In this document: positions 1-9,747 of the stretch, piece by piece
How the letters are laid out: each line of letters opens with the position of its first letter
Numbering within the stretch: position 1 is the first letter of the stretch
Assembly (NCBI GenBank): GCA_035048495.1
Contig: CM068551.1
Location: 11,285,248 to 11,349,247, forward strand
Length of the DNA: 64,000 nucleotides
Direction of reading: 5' to 3'
Source: Euptelea pleiosperma
Taxonomy: Eukaryota; Streptophyta; Magnoliopsida; Ranunculales; Eupteleaceae
Made by a program: the position numbers and the translations under genes
Notes under the pieces: generated by a model
Told to the model about the DNA's origin: nothing
Database searches by the model: none
The model's input: the letters and a program-made list of their open reading frames with translations, nothing else

Positions 1-1619
1 TGATCATTCATAGAAAAATCTACATACATTAAAACAAGGAAACATATTGTCAAGCACATTACTCTAGCATCTAATTTTTTATATTTATATGGTTTAGTAC
101 TCTTCTTCTAGGCCCTAGCCCTTGAGGGTAGGGCTAGGGCCTAGCCAGCTCAGGCCTTCTAAGGGCTAGGGCCTCACCTTTATAAGCGAGGGTAGGGCTA
201 GGGTCGACCTAGGCCCTACCCTGACCTGGCCCCTTGACAGCCCTAATCATAGTAGCCAAGTTCTCTCATGTTGGAGTTGTGATACTCATACTCTGGTATT
301 GATAGTAGATATTGCATGGATGTTTTCATGCTAGAACTTTCCATTTTTAATTAACAATTTCCTTATTTGTTGTCAATGAAAAAATATAAATAGTATATTG
401 TAATAAATCTTATGTAAAAGACTGCAATATTACAAATTTCATTAGGCATAAAATAAATACTACAAGTAATACATAATATATAAAAAAAAAAACTAAAGCA
501 TGTTATCAACATATTGGATGGGATACCCGTATTCATGTATCCTGGATTTTGGAAAATAGAGAGTTGTATCCTTGTTTCTGGTGTAAACGTTGGGCATCTT
601 AGCTTGTCTTGAAATGATTTTGGAAAATTTTCATTGTTTCTTTTTTGCCATATGGGATTGAATGTAGCACAAAAAGATATCTTTACATCTGCTATATCAT
701 TTGAGCCTACAAAATTGTTGATTACCCATTGGAAATCACTAATCTAGCCACCACTCCTTTGGTTATATCAAGAGAGTGAGAATCTAGTTCCAAAATTAGG
801 GTATATTTCGGATTTTGTTTTCTATCTCTAGAAAAACAACCCTAATTCTCTTAAATTGGGCTGCGATTAGGAAAAAAAGTTTAGGAATTGTTTTGACCTT
901 CATCAAACATGGGCATATGGGTACTGATTTGAAAGCATTTTTTTTTTTATAAGACTTCAAAAATACGAAGTGAACTCTCTTTTGAAGCTTTGAAATATTG
1001 GGTGTGGTCTTGAGATCAAGGATATTTTGGCCCCTTCCACTGAAAAATGTTCTTTTTTAATCTGAATTGAACAAGATTGATACCATTTGAAAGGTCTTGA
1101 TTAGTATTTTCTGATGGAACCAATTTCATTTGAAGGATATTCAAATAAGAAAACATCAGAAAGTACTCATTGAGAACTTTCCTCAAACACTTTTTAAGAA
1201 CATTGATCTCTGGTTGCTTTGAGGATGGTGCAAATCATGTGAAATCAGTCTAAGCTCCTATAAACTCAAAATGTTAATGGGCGAATGTTAGCTATCTTTT
1301 TTACTTGTACTGAGAAAAGGACACAAGTCACTAAAGATAGAAATTTGGGTTGACCATGCTCAAATCTTTGGCCCGGTGAGCTAACCAAGCAAGGTTAAAG
1401 GCATTAAAATGGGTATCAAGGGATCGGGTTCAATCAATCTAGACCCGTTAAGGTCTCAATGTGTGGGATTAGACTCAAGCCAAGGGATATCAAATCGAAT
1501 TGGAAAAAAAAATTAGTATGTTGCATACTTTTGAGTATGCAAATATGGCTAGAAGGTGACATGTGACAACCAAAACCCTTGTTAACCAATTACAAAAAAA
1601 TTAAAAAAAGAAAAAATAC
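1..1619. other. Non-coding AT-rich region, no gene seen
   Basis: No open frame of note and no recognisable gene or transposon protein. A GC-rich patch at about 103-245 repeats the words ggccctag and agggtaggg in both orientations, so it could fold on itself; it looks like degenerate repeat DNA. The rest is AT-rich intergenic sequence. Confidence 0.6.
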
Positions 1620-1627
1620 CTCTTAAC

Positions 1628-1933
1628 CAAGGTTTAAAGGGGACCATTATAACGGTATAACGAATTGGGGGCATTACCGTTTTTTCTGTCATAACAAAAA
1701 AAAAGCTGAGGCAAAAACGGAGAATAACAGAAAAAATGGTGCTGAAATTCAAAATTTCAAAAAACAGAAAATAAATAAAAAAAATGGAATATAACAGAAA
1801 AAAATGGTTGTTATTTTTGTTATAACGGCTGTTATTTTTTGGGCGTTTTAACGGTCCATAAAGTAACGGGGGAGGTCCGAATCCATTATAACTACCATTA
1901 TTTTCGTTATAACGGCCTTTTTTTTAAACCTTG
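1628..1933. mobile_element. hAT-type MITE, 306 bp
   Basis: The element starts CAAGGTTTAAA and ends TTTAAACCTTG, a perfect 11-bp terminal inverted repeat. It is flanked by an exact 8-bp direct repeat CTCTTAAC at 1620-1627 and 1934-1941. An 8-bp target-site duplication plus a TIR starting CA is the hAT signature. The interior has no coding capacity and is rich in ataacgg/ccgttat words, which may be subterminal binding repeats (inference). Related elements with CATGGTTTAAA-type ends lie at 19640, 26189 and 61398. Confidence 0.9.
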
Positions 1934-1941
1934 CTCTTAAC

Positions 1942-3269
1942 CAATGTTTCTACAACCTCTCCTTAACTAGGGTTTGGTTGTAACATGTTGCTTTTTGGTG
2001 GTATTTGGAATACTAGTTTTTCCCAATCGAATTGAAGCAACCCTAGCCGATTTGAAGGTAATTTTATTTTGGTAAGATGGGGTTAGCTGGGGCCTGACCT
2101 GCCTGAAATGACCAAAAGATAATTACAATCTTTTATATTTACAACCATTTTCGTTGAATTTACATAAGAAGAGGGGAACTCTGAAGGCGACAACAACATT
2201 AAGAGGTGGGCTTATTAGCTTCCCTCCAAGGCTACGTTTGGCATTGCGGTTTGCTGAAAATAAGTGCTTCTCAAAGAGTACATTTTTTTGTAAATAACTT
2301 AATTTAATTAATTTGGGTGTTTGGCTCACCTCGTCAGAAACGTGCTTATTTTAAGAAAAAATATACGACGTTTGGTTATGTAAACAGAAAAAGTACTTTT
2401 TTGGTGAAATAACTTGTCAAATAACTTTTGTACCCTTAAGCTAATTGTCAAACAATTGTGGAATAACATGTCAAGTAACTCAGGCAGTCAGCTGTACAAG
2501 CGTTAAAGACTTAAAATAACTGATTAAGCGATTTGCAAAAGTCGCCAAGCAAGACCTATATCAACTAGTTATGGAGGGTGAGAGTAGGTATCCCAAATAT
2601 TAACAGATGGTAGAACTCCCCTGTTAATGGTTCTAAGCTGGTTACAAAAAAAAAAAAAATGGTTCTAAGCTCAATCAAATATAAATGGGTCTCTCTATCA
2701 GCAAATGTCGAAAGAATAAAAATGAACCGAGTCCGTCTCAAGCTACACCCATTTCTTACACCCGGTGATATGGATCCACATGGAGATCATGTTAGAAATC
2801 CAACCACACAGTGAGTTTTTTATACTATGATCACCCTCCTTACAAAAAAATATGACACTTTGACATTCAACTTCATGAAAAATTGACTTTAAGTTGTTTT
2901 CCAAATGCCACTTAGTCACCGAAATTACTGAATTTCAGCCCATTCAGACGTAAGGTCTGAGAATAAAGTTTTACGAAACACTACCTTAGTGTTGTTGGAT
3001 CGGTTTGGATCAGATCAAATCATCCCGCTCGGTCCAATCCATTGATAGAATTGATTCACGTTATTGAGATTAGTTGAGCTCCATATTGGGAGTTGAAAAT
3101 GGGCCGGGTCAAACCGTTAATTTTGGGTATGCAGTTTTGGGTTTTGCAGCTTTAATCCGGGTCAGATCTTTGGGATGTGATTATTCAACCTGACCCGACG
3201 CTATCTGATTAGAATCATATTCGCGCCGCCTTTTGTAACGGGGGGGCGTGTTTGAACTTCAAAATATAG
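1942..3269. other. Intergenic region upstream of the PPR gene
   Basis: No coding sequence seen. At about 2225-2560 there is AT-rich sequence of the kind common in plant MITEs (acgtttggc near 2232, cttattttaag near 2345), but I could not define matching ends or a target duplication. The 300 bases before the PPR start contain no convincing TATA box. Confidence 0.5.
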
Positions 3270-5081
3270 ATGTATTCTTTCTATCGTACGCCATGGCCAA
3301 AACCTCTCCTCGCAGCCTGTAAAGACGCAAGATCTCTCGCTCAAATCCACGCCATCATGATCTTGACTGGAATCTTCAGCAGTGGAGATTCTAACGGTCA
3401 ACTGATAGCAGCGTATACTCGAGCAGGTGACATCGCATCAGCTCGCCGTGTGTTTGATGAATCGCCTCAACGAGGTGTAGCCACTTGGAATGCCATGATC
3501 ATTGCCTACTCCCGGAACGATTCGCCGCATGAAGTCCTAAATCTCTATTGTCGGATGATTATAGAAGGAATTAGACCCGATAGCTCAACTTTCACTGTCA
3601 CTCTTAAGGCCTGCGCCAACTTGTCGGATTTGAAAACGGGCGAACGGGTTCGATCCCAGGCAATTGATTTTGGATTCAAGGATGATGTTTTTGTTGGGTC
3701 TTCAGTTTTGAATTTGTATGCAAAGTGTGGGAAGATGGACGAAGCAATGAATGTCTTCGATCGAATGCCAAGAAGGGATATTGTCTCATGGACAACAATG
3801 ATCACGGGTTATGCACAGAGCAGCCGGGCAATTGAAGCAATAAATATATATCGGTGGATGCAAACTGAGGGAATTGAAGGAGATGGGATAGTGATGGTGG
3901 GTCTGATTCAGTCTTGCACGAATCTTGGGGATCCGAAAATAGGTCTTTCTGTTCATGGCTATATGATCCGGCGAGGTCTTCCAATGGACGTTGTAGTTGA
4001 AACCAGCCTCGTTGACATGTACGCAAAGTTTGGGCTCTTGAAGCTTGCTTCCCTTGTCTTCAAGAAGATGTCTTACCAGAACGTGGTCTCTTGGAGTGCT
4101 TTGATTTCTGGCTTTGCTCAAAATGGGTTTGCAGGGGATTCACTTAGATTGTTGGTTGAGATGCAGAGTTGCGGATTGAAACCAGATTTAGTGTCACTTA
4201 CGAGTGCATTAGTGGCATGCTCCCATCTTGGGTTTTTGAAATTGGGAAAATCTGTACATGGATTCATTGTGAGGAGGCATGAATTTGAACGGGTCTCAGG
4301 TACTGCAGTGATTGACATGTACTCAAAATGCGGTTCCCTTTTGAGTGCGAGAATGCTTTTTGATAGGATAAGTTTGAGGGACTTGATATCTTGGAATGCG
4401 ATCATTGCTAGCTATGGAGTCCATGGATGTGGAAGGGAAGCTCTTTCACTTTTCCTCCAGATGAAGGAGACAAAGCTAAGACCAGACCATGCCACTTTTG
4501 CTTCACTTCTATCTGCTTTTAGTCATTCGGGGCTAGTTGAAGAAGGCCTACACTGGTTCCGTCTCATGGTTAGAGAATTCAAAATCCAGCCCAGTGAGAA
4601 GCATTATGCTTGTATGGTTGATCTTTTGGCTCGTGCCGGCCGGGTTGAAGAAGCTTATGAGCTGATAGATTCAATAACAGATGAGCCAGGGGTCGTGGTT
4701 TGGGTCGCCCTCCTTGCAGGTTGCCGTAACCATGGAAAGTTGGAGCTTGGAGTGATGGTGGCAAGGAAGGTTCTCGAGTTGAAACCAGATGATATGGGAA
4801 TATACACTTTGGTTTCAAATGTCTTTGCTGCGGCAAGGAAGTGGGATGAAGTAGCTAAGGTGAGGAAGGTGATGAAGAAGACGGGTATGAAGAAGGTACC
4901 AGGTTATAGTGTAGTCGAAGTGGATTGTTGGTTCCATGCATTTTTTATGGAGGATAAAAGCCATCCTCACCATAAGAAGATTTTAGCGATGTTGGAGATG
5001 CTGGATCAAGAGATGAAGGCCATGGGTTATGTTCCGATGACTGAGTTTGTGTTGCATGAGTTTGAGGAGGACGTTGTCTAA
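3270..5081 (+). CDS. PLS-class PPR protein, E/E+ type
   Basis: A single 603-codon frame without introns, typical for plant PPR genes. The protein is a run of degenerate 31-36-residue helical repeats: WNAMIIAYSRN near residue 75, WTTMITGYAQS near 175, WSALISGFAQN near 275 and WNAIIASYGVHG near 375. These alternate with L and S repeats (VLNLYAKCGKMDEAMNVFD, AVIDMYSKCGSL). From about residue 470 to 590 comes an E/E+ region with YTLVSNVFAAARKWDEVAKV and VPGYSVVEVD. PLS-class PPR proteins bind organellar RNA one base per repeat, and E/E+/DYW members guide C-to-U editing in mitochondria or plastids. The frame stops just as the DYW domain should begin (ending HEFEEDVV); the rest lies in another frame (5082-5280). 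The start ATG precedes a short N-terminus (MYSFYRTPWPKP) that could be a targeting peptide. Orthology not established. Confidence 0.93.
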   Translation: MYSFYRTPWPKPLLAACKDARSLAQIHAIMILTGIFSSGDSNGQLIAAYTRAGDIASARRVFDESPQRGVATWNAMIIAYSRNDSPHEVLNLYCRMIIEGIRPDSSTFTVTLKACANLSDLKTGERVRSQAIDFGFKDDVFVGSSVLNLYAKCGKMDEAMNVFDRMPRRDIVSWTTMITGYAQSSRAIEAINIYRWMQTEGIEGDGIVMVGLIQSCTNLGDPKIGLSVHGYMIRRGLPMDVVVETSLVDMYAKFGLLKLASLVFKKMSYQNVVSWSALISGFAQNGFAGDSLRLLVEMQSCGLKPDLVSLTSALVACSHLGFLKLGKSVHGFIVRRHEFERVSGTAVIDMYSKCGSLLSARMLFDRISLRDLISWNAIIASYGVHGCGREALSLFLQMKETKLRPDHATFASLLSAFSHSGLVEEGLHWFRLMVREFKIQPSEKHYACMVDLLARAGRVEEAYELIDSITDEPGVVVWVALLAGCRNHGKLELGVMVARKVLELKPDDMGIYTLVSNVFAAARKWDEVAKVRKVMKKTGMKKVPGYSVVEVDCWFHAFFMEDKSHPHHKKILAMLEMLDQEMKAMGYVPMTEFVLHEFEEDVV

Positions 5082-5280
5082 TCAAAATGAGAGACTGTCC
5101 ATTGCTTTTGGACTCTTGAATACAGGACCATGGACCAGATTTATGATAACTAGGGTCTGCGGAGATATCCATGAAGCAACCAAGATCAACTCCAAGATTG
5201 TTTATGGAGAGATTATTCTGAGGGATGTGAAGTATTTCCTTCACATCAAGGATGGGTTTTGCTCATTTGGGGACTACTGG
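5082..5280 (+). pseudogene. Frameshifted DYW deaminase tail of the PPR gene
   Basis: In the frame running from about 5047 the translation has ERLSIAFGLLNT, then RVCGDIHEATK, EIILRDVKYF and finally KDGFCSFGDYW, ending in the diagnostic DYW at 5272-5280. This is the C-terminal DYW cytidine-deaminase-like domain, but one frame away from the main PPR frame. Compared with the family, the histidine of the HxE zinc site is replaced (QNE), the CGDCH zinc motif reads CGDIH, the terminal CSC reads CSF, and a few residues before RVCGD are missing. The usual stop right after DYW is also absent. I read this as a pseudogenised domain. A sequencing error could explain the frameshift but not all the lost zinc ligands. 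Confidence 0.88.
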
Positions 5281-5889
5281 CCTGCAGGCAGGGACGTCCA
5301 TTTAATTTTGGGTATTTTTATAACACTCCTTAAAAATTGTTATGAATTAGTGTTATCTCCATGATTTTTCACTTTTAGGTCTTGCCCCTTTGATTCTTTT
5401 TGACTGTCATTGACCACAACATGACGTTGACCTCCTTCACTTTTCCATTAGTCCATTTTCAGAAGGATCAAACTACCCTCGCTTTGCAAAAACGTATATA
5501 AATACGTTTTGGAAGCTGTGGAGAAGAAACACTATGGTTAGTTATGGGTTTGTCCAAATGGTGGGAAAGCTTGCCAATACAACATCCTCTTCGTTCAGAA
5601 TGCTAAAATCTCAAATGAAGGCTTTGTTGGAGGAACAAGGAAGATACTAAAAGGATATGTATCAAGGAAAAGATTGAAAATCAGGTAATCATCGTATTAC
5701 TTCTTATTTTCCACACCTTCCATATTGCAAGAGGAGCATTTTCATGCCATCCAACGTACTTTTTATGCTGTGGATCTTAGGTTATCTCTTGTTTTCTATC
5801 TGGATTTGTGCTACATTAGTTCTCATAATTGGGTATCCTGTTTTTTGGCACATGCAATCATGGCAACTTTACCCCGATGAAGCTTGAGC

Positions 5890-6202
5890 TGTTCATGCAA
5901 TATAAGAAGAAATAGATGGAAGAAAGAGAAGCTGGCCTTGTTACATAACAGGCAAAGAGGGCTAAGAATGATTGCATGAGGCATTTTGTTTTCCATGTAA
6001 CATGCTATTAATTAATTTGAACTTATCCATTGCAGCATCGCGAGCTATTTCTGTGGTTGATTTCCAACGTCCACGGGCTCCTTTTGAAGTCGATGATTGG
6101 GGGATTAGAAGGAATTGAGACATACGGAAGGCAGCCATCTTCTAAGTTGATGACTGGGGATTGGAAGGAATTGAGCCAAGAAGGGGATATTTCTATGGGG
6201 AT
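5890..6202 (+). repeat. 300-bp direct repeat, copy 1
   Basis: Shares long stretches with 9085-9388, for example gctattaattaatttgaa, gcgagctatttctgtg and gattggaaggaatt. The two copies flank LINE A and differ at many scattered positions, so the duplication is old. No coding function seen. Confidence 0.85.
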
Positions 6203-6502
6203 CGCAAGGAATTTAGCTAAGAAAGGAGATATTTTTATAGGAAGGCTTTCTTCCTTTCCATAATTCATAAGGTGTTTTATTAGATATCTAAAATGTATTT
6301 TGTCAAATATGTAACATGCCAAGAGGAGAGTGCCTCAGTTATGAGGTAAGTCTGAACTAATTAATATTGCATTAATCATATTTTTCAATGTTCTATTTTT
6401 CTCAGCTATATCTTTCTATTGAGATTTACAAGGAGCTATTTATTTTTTGCCAATTAAGCTTGGGTAAGGCAGACCCCTACCTGAATTTGATAAAAAAAAA
6501 AG

Positions 6503-7765
6503 ATATTACAATCTGTTGTAAATACGGGCATAGGCGTCGTCAGCTACAATTACAATGAGATCTTGGGGAAAGGACTGAGGTTCAAGGGTAGAACAAGCAT
6601 TTGGTATATTTAAAGATGCTAAAAGGTCTGCTGCCCTATTGGTTTCCCTGAACACATGATGGATATCTATATCCTCAAATTGAGACCAATACATCTTTAT
6701 GGATCTAACTACCTTGCGGGCTTGCCCTGTGGCAATAGTACCATCTTGAATGATACTCATTGGTTGGGAAGAATCCGTGGCCACCTGGATTTTCCTCATA
6801 TTAGAGCATCTCCAACCCTAAAGTAGGGTAGAAAAGACTCTCCCTTACCTAAAACTTTGAAAGCTCTCAAATGGTCCACCCTAAACTCTACCCTTCCCTA
6901 AATATAAGAACCAATAGGAAAGATGGAAAATGACAAATTATAAGAAAGGGGGCATAGGCGACATTAAGTGAAAAGATGGATAGGACATTCAATGGAATTA
7001 ATAGTAAAGAGGGAGGAGAAAGGGGTACAAGTTTTTAGAATCTCACCCTAAATCCTACCCTAACTTTAGGGTAGGGTTGGAGATGACTTTTTATGTTTTT
7101 CACCTTATCTTAGGGAAGGGAAGAGAGTTCAGGGTAGGGTTAGAGATGCTCTTATGAGCTAAAGCCATACAAAGGCCTATAGCTATAGCTTCCAGTTCGT
7201 GAACAATAACCGAGACCGCTTTACCTCCTCCATTAAAAACAATGATGGCTTCACCTTGGGAGTCACGAAAAATGCCTCCATACCCTTTGTATAGGTTACT
7301 CATAGAACCATCCATATTCAAAAGAACATAGTCCATAAGTGGCCCAATCCATTTACATTTAGTACGGATATGATGATATTCAATGTCTATACGCCAAGAG
7401 CTGAAGAATTCTCTCATCCTCGGAGAGTCTTCCAGCTTATTTTTGAATGAGCAAAACCGTGCCTTGGTATTTTCCACAACAAGCTCTTTAGGAAGATAGG
7501 TATTTTGGAACACCCTTTTATTCCTTTCTTGCCAAATGAAATATATAGTCCCATTAAAAGCTACCTGCATAACTTGGGATAACAAATCATTTCCAAGCAT
7601 GTTTTGAAGAATCCATTGGGCTTCTTGCATCGAATCTGCTACCTGCCTATTAATCCGAGAAACTCTGAGAATATGGGACCATATGAACTTAGAGTAAGGG
7701 CATTCAAAAAAATAGATGTTGTGCACTTTCATCCTCAATTCGACAAAGGACACATTTTGTGTCAT
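6503..7765 (-). pseudogene. LINE A RNase H, split by a MITE
   Basis: The first part (7155-7765) has VLLNMDGS with the first catalytic aspartate and VIVHELEAIAIGL with the catalytic glutamate. The second part (6503-6800) has IQVATDSSQ with another catalytic aspartate and HVFRETNRAADLLAS near the C-terminus. The two parts are separated by the MITE at 6804-7151. If the MITE and one TTA duplicate are ignored, the flanking codons lie in one frame, so the domain was whole before the MITE landed. An acquired RNase H is typical of one clade of plant L1-type LINEs. Confidence 0.9.
6804..7151. mobile_element. PIF/Harbinger (Tourist-like) MITE, 348 bp
   Basis: Ends are GAGCATCTCCAACCCTA on the left and TAGGGTTAGAGATGCTC on the right, inverted repeats with one mismatch. 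It is flanked by TTA at 6801-6803 and 7152-7154. A 3-bp TTA duplication with a GAGCATCTCC-type end marks Tourist-like MITEs of the PIF/Harbinger superfamily. The interior repeats agggtagggt/accctaccct words and has no coding capacity. Confidence 0.93.
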
Positions 7766-8404
7766 TAGTGACTTGCCTTATAAAGGTTTTATCTTTGGTG
7801 AGAAGGCCCCCATTGATAGCTAGCCATGCTTTAAAGCTATGTCTAGGGATAGCTTTTTTTTGGCCAAATCAATCTAGCCCAATCCACATGCTGCCTTACA
7901 GATCTCATTGCTTCATAAGTTGATTGAAGTGAGAATTCACCCGAATGAGCCAGAGTCCAAACAACTGCATCCTTGTTGATAAGAGGGACGATGTCAAGTT
8001 CTTCCAAACGGTCCCACACTAATTCCATATCTTTTGTCTGGTTTTGAGGACAGATCCACTTACTATCCGCAATGATAGAAGAAACTCTATCATTCAGATT
8101 AAGTGTAGTATCAAAGCTTTGATTCCTTAAGAATATCTCTTTGAGGGTGTCGATAGGGTGCCATGGAACTTGCCAAATAAATGTCTCTTGCCCTGTACCA
8201 ATGAGGTTTTTAATATACTTGCTGGCCGTCTCTCTGCAACCCAAAACTTTCCTCCACACCACCCACGAGCAATCCTTAGGAATTCCCATAGTCCAAAACT
8301 GTTTCTTCTTGATGAGGTTGCCATGGACACAAGCCACCCAGAGTGTATCTTTATTAGATACAATATAGTATACATGTCGAAGAGTAGCTGCTTCGTTCCA
8401 TGTT
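7766..8404 (-). pseudogene. LINE A linker / zf-RVT region remnant
   Basis: The frame 7843-8337 contains VVWTLAHSGEFSLQSTYEAMR and VDWARLIWPK, continued in another frame by IPRHSFKAWLAINGG near 7800-7850. This is the region between reverse transcriptase and RNase H in plant L1-type LINEs. Overlapping partial frames show frameshifts. Confidence 0.85.
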
Positions 8405-9084
8405 TCAAGATTCTCGAGCCCCCCCCCCCCATAAGAATCGGGAGCAAATGCTGTCCATTTGCTTTATAATCTTCTTAGGAAGTAAGAAGCAATAACTCCA
8501 AAAAACTTGAATATTGTTAAGCACAGACCTAACCAATTCCAATCTTCCTGCATAAGATAAAAATTTACCTTTCCAAGATTGAATCCTCAAGGTTATTCAA
8601 TCTATGAGAGGTTGGCAATTAAAAGCTGAAAGTCTAGTAGATATAAGAGGTAAGCCCAAATAATGAACTGAAAGTGATCTAGCTTTGAATCCTAGTATAT
8701 CATAGATCTCTTGTTTGAGAATCATCCAAACCTACACTGAAGATAGTACTCTTCTCCCTATTAGTTTGAAGTCTAGACACATCATGAAAGAGATCCAATG
8801 TGTCATAGAGTGTCACTGCCGATTGCACATTCCCTCCAAAGAAGACCATAAGATCATCCGCAAAACTCAGATGAGTGATAAGCGGATTGTCACATTTCGG
8901 ATGTGTCTTGAATAGACGCTCTCTAACCTTCTGTTTCATTAACATGTTAAAAACCTGTATAGCGAGCACAAACAAATAGGGTGATATCGGGTCACCTTGC
9001 CTAATACCCTTACGCCTTGTAAAGTAGCCCTCAGGTCTGCCATTGACAAGGATAGAGTATTTGACAGTGTCAATACAGGTTTTG
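8405..9084 (-). pseudogene. LINE A reverse transcriptase remnant
   Basis: The translation has YSILVNGRPEGYF, KGIRQGDPISPYLFVLAI and HLSFADDLMVFFGG, the last holding the FADD catalytic motif of LINE reverse transcriptases. A second frame at 8405-8590 continues with WKGKFLSYAGRLELVRSVL, the post-catalytic thumb region. The domain starts abruptly at KTCIDTVKYS, so its N-terminal half is missing, and there is a frameshift around 8600-8700. A run of ten C at 8420-8429 may mark a sequencing or replication slip. Confidence 0.9.
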
Positions 9085-9388
9085 AACTGTTCATGCAATG
9101 TAAGAAGAAACAATGAAGCTGGCCTTGCTACATAATAGGCAAAGAGAGCTAAGAATGATCGCATGAGGTATTTTGTTCTCCGTGTAACAGGCTATTAATT
9201 AATTTGAAATGTCCATTGATTGCAGCATCACGAGCTATTTCTGTGTTGATTTCTAAGGGTCACGAGTTGTCTATGTAGTCGATGATTGGAGAATTACAAG
9301 GAATTGAGACATTCGGAAGCCAGCCATTATTTTAGTCAATGATTGGGGATTGGAAGGAATGGAGCCAAGAAAGGGTATATTTCTACGG
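9085..9388 (+). repeat. 300-bp direct repeat, copy 2
   Basis: Second copy of the repeat at 5890-6202, starting exactly where the LINE A coding sequence stops being recognisable. After it comes a GC-rich run of ggtggtgatgg-type sequence (9388-9540) and then the right inverted repeat. Confidence 0.85.
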
Positions 9389-9747
9389 CTGTGATGGCCG
9401 TTGATGGTGGCCACAGTAGGGGCGGGGTCAGTAGTGATTGTGGTGGCGAAGAGGATGGGTGCGGCGGGAGTGGTGATGTAGCAGTAGCGGGGTGGGTCCA
9501 GAAGTGATGGTGGTGGTGGTTCAAATGAAAGAAGGAGAGAAAAAGATTAGAGGAAGGAGCAAAAGTCATTTTGCAAAATTAAGTGTAGTTTGGTCCTTTT
9601 GTAAATGTACTAATAGACAAGTAAAGGAGGTCACCATGGTGTTCTGTGAATGATGGTAAAAAAATAGTTAGGGGCAAGACCAAGAGAATGAAAAATCGAC
9701 GGGGTAACACGAATTCAAAACACTTTTCAGGGCTATTTCAAAAATGC

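Larger units (their letters stand above)
6503..9084 (-). mobile_element. LINE A, 5'-truncated L1-type retrotransposon
   Basis: On the minus strand, reading from 9084 down, there are the second half of reverse transcriptase, a linker with the zf-RVT region and an RNase H domain ending near 6503. The endonuclease and ORF1 are missing, as expected for a 5'-truncated L1-type copy. Several frameshifts are present, so it is dead. It belongs to the same family as LINE B: both carry the peptide AINGGLLTKDK and SxEFSLxSxY in the linker. It is interrupted by the MITE at 6804-7151. Confidence 0.9.
5310..9747. mobile_element. Element with long terminal inverted repeats (MULE-like)
   Basis: Sequence at about 5310-5495 recurs inverted at about 9562-9747: both carry ggtcttgcccct, gtgacctcc/gttgacctcc, and a block ggaccaaactac/ggatcaaactac. 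Terminal inverted repeats of about 185 bp suggest a Mutator-like element. I could not find a clean 9-bp target duplication. Inside it is a 300-bp direct repeat (5890-6202 and 9085-9388) with LINE A between the copies. The left end lies only 30 bp past the PPR DYW codon, so the insertion probably replaced the PPR 3' flank. No transposase seen. Confidence 0.65.

Noticed and set aside
103..245. ccctag/agggtaggg repeats as possible telomere-type repeat
   Set aside because: The plant telomere unit TTTAGGG is not present in tandem; the words are irregular and occur in both orientations.
3786..4836. Several minus-strand frames opposite the PPR gene
   Set aside because: They are shadows of the PPR coding sequence with no family resemblance.
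8420..8429. Homopolymer C10 (also G runs at 23906, 34578 and 59814) as functional elements
   Set aside because: Most likely slippage-prone tracts or assembly uncertainty; no G-quadruplex pattern of spaced runs.
9336..9569. Minus-strand histidine/proline-rich frame
   Set aside because: Low-complexity complement of ggtggtgatgg-type repeats; no motif, no neighbours of support.
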